Shown piece by piece: positions 1-5,176 of a stretch of 15,686 nucleotides of DNA. Source of the DNA: JBGTHB01 sp041746415 (GTDB lineage: Bacteria > Pseudomonadota > Gammaproteobacteria > Coxiellales > Coxiellaceae); assembly GCA_041746415.1 (NCBI GenBank), contig JBGTHB010000005.1, positions 1 to 15,686 on the forward strand, in the 5' to 3' direction. The position numbers were made by a program, and so were the translations under genes. Under the pieces are notes generated by a model. The model was given only the letters and a program-made list of their open reading frames with translations, had not been told where the DNA came from and did no database searches. Positions within the stretch are counted from its first letter, which is position 1, and the number at the start of each line of letters is the position of its first letter.

Positions 1-723
1 CCCGGACAACGCTATCACGATAAACTGATCACGCGGGTCGTCCACCAAGCACATGATCATTCTTTTTTACAAACGCAAGCGGCTAAGAATTATTATCAAA
101 ATAAACTAGCCTATGAACAACCTGAAATTCAATTCACAAAAAATAAAGTATTTGGTTTGCACAACGCCACCTTGCACGCCCAACAACAAGCAATTCTACC
201 TTGGGCTACGCAAAAGCTCACACCGCAATTGAATTCACAACACAGTTGGAATAACGCGCTCAACCAACACCAGTGGTTAGCACAACCCAAGCAAGAACTA
301 TTCGTAACATATTATAAAGGTTGGACTGACCAACCCTTGATATACGCCAAGGCCTACCATTTAAAAAACACCCCACCTTTTCCCTTGCCGGCTTGCAGTC
401 AACACTATGGGGTGCGCACCCAGCAATTAAACAACACATCCTCTCCTTATCAACAGCACACGCTTGAATTAATTGATTCTGCTCCCAGCGCAATGAAAAT
501 CACCACTAACCAAATACTGACAATGCAAAGTCAAACACAACAGTGGCGAATTAAGCAGCACTTTATTCAAACTAGTAACCACAGTCACACATTAAATACC
601 AACAATGGATATTATATTATTCATGCTGGGGAGCATTTATTGCAAAGTAAACAAAGCCTGCTCAAAATCACAACCAATAAAATTGAAATTACGGCGGCGC
701 ACATTTCATTTGTAACTCAATAA
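1..723 (+). CDS. vgrG: VgrG-like type VI secretion spike protein, C-terminal part (5' end outside window)
   Basis: The reading frame is open from base 1 to a TAA at 721-723, so the window holds only the last 240 residues; a TTG at 157 is not a believable start. VgrG (TssI) trimers form the puncturing tip of the type VI secretion tail. The visible residues fit the family in order: a GQRY...TRVVHQA segment and a Tyr/Asn-rich YYQN...F segment near the start, as at the end of the gp27-like part; an OB-fold-like stretch reading QELFVTYYKGWTDQPLIYAKAYH, which parallels the common D-x-P-I-I-x-G-R-V-Y-N motif; then PPFPLPA and YGVRTQ, where the family has a P-L-P and G-I-R-T/S motif. The C-terminus is short, with alternating Ile/Thr beta-like segments, and no extra effector domain is visible. 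No other type VI gene is in view. Identification is by motif reading; a phage-tail baseplate homologue is the main alternative. Confidence 0.55.
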   Translation, partial: PGQRYHDKLITRVVHQAHDHSFLQTQAAKNYYQNKLAYEQPEIQFTKNKVFGLHNATLHAQQQAILPWATQKLTPQLNSQHSWNNALNQHQWLAQPKQELFVTYYKGWTDQPLIYAKAYHLKNTPPFPLPACSQHYGVRTQQLNNTSSPYQQHTLELIDSAPSAMKITTNQILTMQSQTQQWRIKQHFIQTSNHSHTLNTNNGYYIIHAGEHLLQSKQSLLKITTNKIEITAAHISFVTQ

Positions 724-744
724 AAAGATATTATTGTATCTTTT
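723..744 (+). terminator. Weak AT-only hairpin after the VgrG-like gene
   Basis: Overlapping the stop codon is an 8-bp perfect inverted repeat, AAAAGATA / TATCTTTT, with a 6-base loop. The right arm ends in four T. There is no G/C clamp, so it would be a weak intrinsic terminator at best. A second A-run/T-run pair lies a few bases downstream, near 749-768. Confidence 0.3.
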
Positions 745-799
745 GCATAAAAAAAGCCTATTTTTTTCGCTTATTTGTGCTTTTAAACGTTAATTTACG

Positions 800-827
800 T
801 TGCTTATGCGCCTTGTTTTGCTAAAAT
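800..827 (+). promoter_or_regulatory. Candidate extended -10 promoter for the outer-membrane protein gene
   Basis: TTGCTT (800-805) is followed after 16 bases by TAAAAT (822-827), and TGC stands directly before it, giving an extended -10 (TGn). Transcription would start near 834 and leave a leader of about 200 bases before the ATG at 1038. A second, poorer option is TTGACT at 890-895, which has no good -10 at the right distance. The 314-base gap 724-1037 otherwise shows only AT-rich sequence and the stem-loop at 836-859. Confidence 0.35.
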
Positions 828-835
828 AAACTCAC

Positions 836-859
836 GTTGAGGTGATGATTTTCCTCAGC
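836..859 (+). other. Stem-loop at the predicted 5' end of the outer-membrane protein mRNA
   Basis: GTTGAGG (836-842) can pair with CCTCAGC (853-859) over seven base pairs including one G-U, with a 10-base loop. No T-run follows, so it is not a terminator. If the promoter at 800-827 is used, the hairpin begins within a few bases of the transcript start. That is the arrangement known to stabilise E. coli ompA mRNA. This reading is an inference. Confidence 0.3.
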
Positions 860-1023
860 AAAGTAATTAATTGATTAACCTGATTAAACTTGACTTAAAC
901 AAATAAAATCGGTTAATTTTTATATTACTACTTTGTAGTTTTGGTTATTTACGCTTTTAGCACACTGGAATACGCAATTCAGTGAAATAATCAAAAAAGC
1001 TAGAATCATAAAACAAAATGGAA

Positions 1024-1029
1024 AAGGAG
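1024..1029 (+). promoter_or_regulatory. Strong ribosome binding site
   Basis: AAGGAG stands eight bases before the ATG at 1038. It is among the best Shine-Dalgarno matches in the window and fixes the start of the outer-membrane protein gene. It also suggests high expression. Confidence 0.7.
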
Positions 1030-1037
1030 CTATTAAA

Positions 1038-1643
1038 ATGAAAAACGCACTTTACGGAGTTGCCATTGCTGCTTTAGTTAGCACTACTGCATTAGCAGGC
1101 GGCCCTGATATGCACGCACCTATGGGTCCGACTTTTAGACCATTCGTTGGTGTGAACTACAGTTACTTGAATGTTAACCGTTATAATGGCGGTGGCGCAG
1201 TTGCTGGCGCATTTAGTGGTAACCTCGATAGCTACAACGGCTTAGGCTTTGAAGCTGGTTTGAAATACGGTCAATACCTAGGCTTCGCTTGGGGTTGGAA
1301 CCACTATTTCGGCCAAACAGGCACAGTAGCCGGTGTTACAGGCGTGGCTTTTGATCCTGAAAGCTATTATTTTGACATGCGTGGTTACTACCCTGTAATG
1401 CCACAATTCAACTTGATTGGTTCAGTTGGCGCGGGTTGGTTAGACGTTGGTTCTACAAACGCTGCTGGCTTAAATGACTTCAACCAAGTTAACCTACGTT
1501 TAGGCGTTGGTGCGGACTACTACTTCACACCAAATTGGGGTGTGCAAGGTATGTTCCATTGGGTGCCTTCGCACGGACCTGTTACCAGCGGCTACAACAG
1601 CTACTGGACAGTCACTGCCGGTATCTACTACATGTTCAGCTAA
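1038..1643 (+). CDS. Outer-membrane beta-barrel protein (small porin/OmpA-barrel-like)
   Basis: This 201-residue protein has a clear Sec signal peptide (residues 1-20, MKN...STTALA, cleavage before GG). The mature part of about 180 residues is rich in Gly, Tyr, Trp and Phe, with alternating aromatic strands such as FVGVNYSYLNV, GFEAGLKYG, GFAWGWNHYF, YFDMRGYYP, LIGSVGAGWL, VNLRLGVGADYYF, GVQGMFHWVP and YWTVTAGIYYMF. That is about the right number for an eight-stranded barrel. It ends in YYMFS, close to the aromatic C-terminal signature recognised by the BAM complex. Similar small surface barrels are common in Legionellales, often of unknown role. No OmpA-type peptidoglycan-binding domain follows. 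The start is fixed by a strong ribosome binding site. It is transcribed alone: there is a long leader before it and a strong terminator after it. Its ligand or role cannot be read from sequence. Confidence 0.75.
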   Translation: MKNALYGVAIAALVSTTALAGGPDMHAPMGPTFRPFVGVNYSYLNVNRYNGGGAVAGAFSGNLDSYNGLGFEAGLKYGQYLGFAWGWNHYFGQTGTVAGVTGVAFDPESYYFDMRGYYPVMPQFNLIGSVGAGWLDVGSTNAAGLNDFNQVNLRLGVGADYYFTPNWGVQGMFHWVPSHGPVTSGYNSYWTVTAGIYYMFS

Positions 1644-1663
1644 TCGCAAGATTAACTTTACAG

Positions 1664-1689
1664 AAGCCGGCCTTGTGCCGGCTTTTTTT
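1664..1689 (+). terminator. Strong rho-independent terminator
   Basis: AAGCCGGC (1664-1671) and GCCGGCTT (1677-1684) form a perfect 8-bp GC-rich stem with a 5-base loop, ending in a run of seven T (1683-1689). It lies 20 bases after the stop of the outer-membrane protein gene. On the minus strand the hairpin is not followed by a T-run, so it mainly serves the plus-strand gene. Confidence 0.9.
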
Positions 1690-1707
1690 ATTGCCCTGTT
1701 TCATTCA

Positions 1708-2229
1708 CTACTCAATCAGTTCTTCTAACACATACAGCGTTTTTTGGGGAAACCGTTCCAGTGGATAGTACTGAGTAATAACAGCCAATGCTTTTTTATG
1801 GTTAGTAATATTAAGGTAACGCAGCAAAAACCGCACATCGGCCAAATCATGAAATTCTTCGCCAATACGCAATGCTAAACATTTCATCGCCAGCAAATAT
1901 TCAGGACGCGCCGTAAATACCTTCAAATTGCTGAGCTCCAAAAAAATATCGAAGTCGCCATCAGCACTGAGAAATCCTTTAACCGCGTCATTCAGCCAAT
2001 CTGCATCAACATGCGCCTTGTGACTAACCTGTATTGCGGCATCACGAATTTTTTTAGCTGGCGCAAACAAACCATCTACATCATGGGTTGCAGCACGCGC
2101 GTTAAATGCCAAACACATTACAGCTCCACCCACTAAATAAAGTTCACCTTCAATTGCCTTGTTTTCAAGCTCACTATTCAGTAAGTCCAACAAACGTTTA
2201 ATATCTTGCTGTGTTAGCTTTAATGACAT
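1708..2229 (-). CDS. DxD nucleotidyltransferase-fold protein, possible toxin of a two-gene module
   Basis: The protein is 173 residues from the chosen start. Residues 30-55 contain the nucleotidyltransferase signature: L-Y-L-V-G-G-A (31-36), then T-H-D-V-D (48-52), with the two metal-binding Asp at 50 and 52. A WLNDAVKGF segment (78-86) and an acidic D-F-D-I-F-L-E segment (92-98) follow, as in DUF6036/AbiEii-type proteins. Such proteins transfer nucleotides onto protein or RNA targets and often act as toxins, but the substrate here is unknown. Three in-frame starts lie close together (2238 GTG, 2235 ATG, 2229 ATG). I chose 2229 because AGAGGTG then stands six bases upstream. That ribosome binding site overlaps the stop codon of the upstream gene, so translation is probably coupled. 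It converges on the outer-membrane protein gene. Confidence 0.7.
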   Translation of the reverse strand: MSLKLTQQDIKRLLDLLNSELENKAIEGELYLVGGAVMCLAFNARAATHDVDGLFAPAKKIRDAAIQVSHKAHVDADWLNDAVKGFLSADGDFDIFLELSNLKVFTARPEYLLAMKCLALRIGEEFHDLADVRFLLRYLNITNHKKALAVITQYYPLERFPQKTLYVLEELIE

Positions 2230-2240
2230 CAACATCACCT

Positions 2241-2741
2241 CTATACTCGCTGACCTATCGTTGCATCAATGAAGATATTACGCCGACGAAAAGGTAGCGG
2301 CGAATGTCGCAATAAATGCAAACGCAAACTCATCAAAGTGGAACCAAAAACAGGCACCTCAAGCGGCATTATTTTTTTCACCCAGGCGGGAGGCAACATT
2401 TTTTTTTGTATGGCCGCGCACTCAACCATTGCCGCAATGTAGTTTTGCCAGTAATGCGTTAACTGAGCTTTGATGGGTTCTCTAACGAGTACTGCAAGCT
2501 CAGCAGCGGTGACTTTGTTCAGTAAGTCATTTATAGCGGCCGCTACGTAACTTTTATCGGTTGCGTGTTGCAGTTGCGCAGTCAGCTCTTGGAATTGATT
2601 CGTGCTGGTCGAAAAAAGTTGGCTCAATACCCATTCCGACATACCCAAACCAGCACGCTTCGCCGCCGCTTGTACTGCCGCTTTTTCTTTAGCGGAAACA
2701 CGGATTTGCAGTTGCAGATGTTTATTGGCTTGACGCTTCAT
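2241..2741 (-). CDS. Ribbon-helix-helix-type protein, probable DNA-binding antitoxin partner
   Basis: The protein is 166 residues from ATG 2741. Residues 8-15 (HLQLQIRV) look like the DNA-contacting strand of a ribbon-helix-helix fold. A first helix (about 17-30, AKEKAAVQAAAKRAG) and a second (34-43, MSEWVLSQLF) follow, as in DUF1778/MobC-like proteins. The rest is longer than in a typical antitoxin: a helical middle and a C-terminal PLEVPVFGS...RRRNIFIDA...RV segment that may bind the partner enzyme. Upstream in-frame starts would extend it by 12 residues, but the -10 TATAAT at 2749-2754 places the transcript start at this ATG, so the shorter form is preferred. Its stop is 11 bases from the start of the nucleotidyltransferase gene, which indicates one operon. 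Autoregulation through the inverted repeat at 2773-2792 is likely but inferred. Confidence 0.65.
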   Translation of the reverse strand: MKRQANKHLQLQIRVSAKEKAAVQAAAKRAGLGMSEWVLSQLFSTSTNQFQELTAQLQHATDKSYVAAAINDLLNKVTAAELAVLVREPIKAQLTHYWQNYIAAMVECAAIQKKMLPPAWVKKIMPLEVPVFGSTLMSLRLHLLRHSPLPFRRRNIFIDATIGQRV

Positions 2742-2748
2742 ACAAAAT

Positions 2749-2777
2749 ATTATACCCCCGCTGCTAATTAGCGTCAA
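2749..2777 (-). promoter_or_regulatory. Sigma-70 promoter of the ribbon-helix-helix/nucleotidyltransferase operon
   Basis: On the minus strand TTGACG (2772-2777) is separated by exactly 17 bases from a perfect TATAAT (2749-2754). The expected transcript start, six to seven bases on, coincides with the ATG at 2741, so the mRNA would have almost no leader. No good Shine-Dalgarno sequence precedes that ATG. The -35 element lies inside the left arm of the inverted repeat. Confidence 0.7.
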
Positions 2778-2792
2778 TACGTATGTATTGAC
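2773..2792. promoter_or_regulatory. Inverted repeat, probable shared operator between divergent genes
   Basis: GTCAATAC and GTATTGAC form perfect 8-base arms around a GTAT centre. The left arm holds most of the minus-strand -35 (TTGACG) and the right arm most of the plus-strand -35 (TTGACA). A dimeric repressor bound here would cover both promoters. The ribbon-helix-helix protein encoded next to it is the obvious candidate. Confidence 0.6.
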
Positions 2793-2818
2793 ATAATAAC
2801 AGCGGCTTATGCTACACT
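2788..2818 (+). promoter_or_regulatory. Candidate promoter of msrA
   Basis: A perfect -35 TTGACA (2788-2793) is followed by TACACT (2813-2818), preceded by TGC as an extended -10. The spacer is 19 bases, longer than ideal. The predicted start falls at the msrA ATG (2825), again giving a nearly leaderless transcript. Confidence 0.45.
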
Positions 2819-2824
2819 CATTTT

Positions 2825-3418
2825 ATGAAAAACCTGTTCATTAAACTCATTCTGATAATAGGAATTTGTATGAGCTTATTAACGACTGCAGAAACCGCCT
2901 ACTTTGCTGGCGGTTGTTTTTGGTGCATGCAATCGGATTTTGATAATGTTCCCGGTGTTACGAAAACCGTAGTGGGTTATATTGGCGGCACCCACCCCAA
3001 TCCAACTTATGAATTAGTCTCAAGTGGCACAACCAATTATGCTGAAGGCATTGAAGTGACGTTTGATCCAAACAAAATTAGCTATACCCAATTACTGCAA
3101 TATTTTTGGCATAATGTCGATCCAGAAAACGCACGCGGTCAGTTTTGTGATACTGGTCACCAATATCGCTCTGAAATATTTTACATCAATGACGCCCAAA
3201 AAAAGGCCGCTGAGCAATCTAAACAAGCACTGCAAAAATCAGCTCAATTAATCCAGATTGCCACACCCATTAGTGCTGCTGGAAAATTTTATCCGGCCGA
3301 AACCTACCATCAAGATTATTACAAAAAAAATCCAGTGCGTTATAAATTTTACCGTTTCAACTGTGGCCGTGACAAACGCCTAAAACAACTTTGGGGCGAT
3401 AAAGCACATAACGAATAG
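2825..3418 (+). CDS. msrA: Peptide methionine sulfoxide reductase A (MsrA), possibly exported
   Basis: MsrA reduces the S-epimer of methionine sulfoxide in proteins, repairing oxidative damage. The 197-residue product has the signature FAGGCFWC (27-34) with catalytic Cys31, then VVGYIGG, GHQYRSEIFY and AETYHQDYY, and a C-terminal NCGRDKRLKQLWG segment with a likely resolving Cys. The first 25 residues are a Lys-positive, hydrophobic stretch that looks like a signal peptide, which would send the enzyme to the periplasm. A second in-frame ATG at 2870 (Met16) has AGGA six bases upstream and would give a cytosolic enzyme starting just before the catalytic domain. The first ATG has no ribosome binding site but sits at the predicted transcript start. 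Which start dominates is open. The gene is divergent from the ribbon-helix-helix operon. Confidence 0.9.
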   Translation: MKNLFIKLILIIGICMSLLTTAETAYFAGGCFWCMQSDFDNVPGVTKTVVGYIGGTHPNPTYELVSSGTTNYAEGIEVTFDPNKISYTQLLQYFWHNVDPENARGQFCDTGHQYRSEIFYINDAQKKAAEQSKQALQKSAQLIQIATPISAAGKFYPAETYHQDYYKKNPVRYKFYRFNCGRDKRLKQLWGDKAHNE

Positions 3419-3447
3419 CACCCTAAAAACAGCAAAGAGAAACACAG

Positions 3448-4170
3448 ATGGCACCATATGAATATCAAAATGCGGACATGAAGCTTGAGCTGCTAATTGG
3501 TTTATGCCAGCCACAAACTGAAATAACAACACCCCTGCTGGAATTTTTAAAAAGCACTCGTGACAAAGCACCCGGTTTATTACAAGCACGTTGCTTTAAA
3601 CTTTGCATGGCTTTTCCCGTACCATCCCAACATAAACAAAATACACGTATTAAAGGGTTACCGCTTGCTGAAAAATATATTAATGAAGACATCTATCAAC
3701 AATTTTGCTTTATTCAATTTGCTAGTAGAGAAGCATTAGCTGCGCTGCAAGCAAGTAGCGAATATCTGCACTTTATTGAAAAAGCGAAATTGTATTGCAA
3801 ATCGCTGTATGTCGGTGTATTTGAAAACACGATGTCTTATAAAACCGTCTCTACTGACCCAAGCAAATATTATTTATTTAATTTTTTCACTACCGACACC
3901 GCAGTTGAAGATGCACTGAGCGTGTGGCGCCAAACCTCAGGTTGGTTTTATGATCACACTGCCTGCTTGTCTTCATACAACATGAAAAATCTCGACTCTA
4001 ATTCGGGTTATCGCTTAGTTAATTTTGCGCATTGGAACAGTTTGTGGCGTTTATTTTTAAACGTGGCTTTCATTCGCCATTTTTCATTTAAAAAAACGGT
4101 GATGCATGGCTTCTGGGAACACAGATTATTAACCAAGCCTTTGCTGTATCGTGAAATCAATTTACCGTAA
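3448..4170 (+). CDS. Unrecognised protein with an antibiotic-biosynthesis-monooxygenase-like C-terminal half
   Basis: The protein is 240 residues, with no signal peptide and no membrane segment. The C-terminal half reads like a dimeric alpha/beta-barrel (ABM) domain: a strand YYLFNFF, a helix with VEDALSVWRQTSGWFYDH, then CLSSYNM and YRLVNFAHWNSLWRL. The last segment parallels the V-N-x-A-x-W-x-S motif of that family. The N-terminal half also has strand-helix segments (LELLIGL, LLEFLKSTRD, FCFIQFASREALAALQ), so the protein may be two degenerate copies in tandem. ABM proteins include haem-degrading and quinone monooxygenases, but many have no known activity, so no reaction is assigned. The gene starts 29 bases after msrA and probably shares its transcript. 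The ribosome binding site is weak (AAAGAGA about ten bases upstream). A short repeat of the msrA 3' end lies just past its stop. Confidence 0.55.
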   Translation: MAPYEYQNADMKLELLIGLCQPQTEITTPLLEFLKSTRDKAPGLLQARCFKLCMAFPVPSQHKQNTRIKGLPLAEKYINEDIYQQFCFIQFASREALAALQASSEYLHFIEKAKLYCKSLYVGVFENTMSYKTVSTDPSKYYLFNFFTTDTAVEDALSVWRQTSGWFYDHTACLSSYNMKNLDSNSGYRLVNFAHWNSLWRLFLNVAFIRHFSFKKTVMHGFWEHRLLTKPLLYREINLP

Positions 4171-4192
4171 CTCCTCAGCTTATGGGCTGAAA

Positions 4193-4219
4193 TTGGGGTG
4201 ATAAGGCACACCACGAATA
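4193..4219 (+). repeat. Second copy of the msrA 3' end (remnant)
   Basis: Bases 4193-4219 match 3391-3417, the last codons of msrA, at 23 of 27 positions. Read in the frame starting at 4194 the copy encodes W-G-D-K-A-H-H-E and a stop, against W-G-D-K-A-H-N-E and a stop in msrA. Three of the four differences are silent. The two copies bracket the 3448-4170 gene. It looks like the tail of a lost or recombined msrA copy. Confidence 0.6.
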
Positions 4220-4247
4220 AGCAGTTATTACCTACGTAACCTTACTA

Positions 4248-5150
4248 CTAGGCAACCACCATCATGCCATCACGAAGTTTTTGAATAGTTTCATCTGATT
4301 CTTTATCTTTTCTGGCCTGATTAGAAAAAATACCAAAACCGAATCCTTTATTTAAAATTTTTAATTGCTCAAGGAAATCAGATATTTTTAGACAATTAGC
4401 GGGAGACGCCCACCCATCAGAATTCAATATCAAACAAACAATGCGATAAATTGCCAAAAGATCGCCATCTCTATCATAAAAGCACTCACCTTTATACTTA
4501 TAAAATCGATTTTCAAGCGGGACCGATGAATAGTTATGTTGATCAATCTCAGAAGCACAACCAAAATCTATAATTTTTATTTTAAACTCATCTTTTTTAG
4601 AGACTAATATATGCTCCGGCTTTAAATCATTATGGACAATACCCAATTCAAAAATTCTTTGCATTTCTTGCGCAAAATTCAAAGCCAATAAACGCCGCTG
4701 ATCAAAATTCAATTTATTTTTAAACGCAAAAAAAGATCTACTGCAACCATCACCAACAGCAGTATCTCTTAAAACCTCGCCCAGATTAGTCCAACCATAA
4801 TATGGCATAACAAACAGATCTTCCTTATCATTGCGAACAAAAACTATTTTATCTTTACAAACACGTCTTAACATTTCAACTTCTCTAGGAGGCCCAATCT
4901 CTCTTTTTGCATCAAAATCCATAAGGTGCTTAATAACAACTTGTGTTCTGCTTACAAGATCAAAACCCACCTTCACACACGACATTGCTCCTTGAACAAG
5001 TTGTTTTCGATCACGGAAAAGCACAATGCAACTCTCATTATTATAGAGTACAAATCGCTCGATACGTTTATTTAATAATGAATGCGAAACAGATAAAAAT
5101 AGCAAATAACTTTTGATTGCGTCTTCTGTCGTTACTAAGGTTTTTGGCAT
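4248..5150 (-). CDS. Eukaryotic-type protein kinase, candidate Dot/Icm effector
   Basis: This 300-residue protein has kinase landmarks in order. A Gly-poor loop-like stretch (about 53-64) is followed by V-V-I-K with the ATP-binding Lys74, then a candidate helix-C Glu (Glu90 or Glu92), the hinge region LFVMPYYGW (112-120), the catalytic loop H-N-D-L-K-P (173-178, Asp175) and D-F-G (195-197). A D-x-D-G-D-L-L segment follows, as in the F-helix region. The residue that is usually Asn in H-x-D-L-K-P-x-N is His180. There is no signal peptide and no membrane segment. The C-terminus has an acidic patch (E-S-D-E, 14 to 17 residues from the end) and a hydrophobic M-M-V-V-A tail, a pattern seen in type IVB substrates. 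The gene follows icmB by 26 bases with no clear ribosome binding site, and is visibly more AT-rich than icmB. The kinase call is firm; the effector role is an inference. Confidence 0.8.
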   Translation of the reverse strand: MPKTLVTTEDAIKSYLLFLSVSHSLLNKRIERFVLYNNESCIVLFRDRKQLVQGAMSCVKVGFDLVSRTQVVIKHLMDFDAKREIGPPREVEMLRRVCKDKIVFVRNDKEDLFVMPYYGWTNLGEVLRDTAVGDGCSRSFFAFKNKLNFDQRRLLALNFAQEMQRIFELGIVHNDLKPEHILVSKKDEFKIKIIDFGCASEIDQHNYSSVPLENRFYKYKGECFYDRDGDLLAIYRIVCLILNSDGWASPANCLKISDFLEQLKILNKGFGFGIFSNQARKDKESDETIQKLRDGMMVVA

Positions 5151-5176
5151 AACATTTACAAGTGCAAATTATTAAA

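Noticed and set aside
260..493. 77-codon open frame on the minus strand
   Set aside because: It is antisense to the VgrG-like frame, which has matching family motifs, and it shows no start signal.
890..918. TTGACT as a -35 for the outer-membrane protein gene
   Set aside because: The hexamer 17 bases on is TTAATT, a poor -10; the extended -10 at 822-827 is better.
3380..3589. 69-codon open frame on the minus strand over the end of msrA
   Set aside because: It overlaps conserved MsrA C-terminal codons and the start of the next gene, and shows no ribosome binding site or family match.
4175..4190. Hairpin TCAGC/GCTGA between the convergent 3448-4170 gene and the kinase gene
   Set aside because: It has only a five-base stem with no T-run on either strand, so it is not convincing as a terminator.
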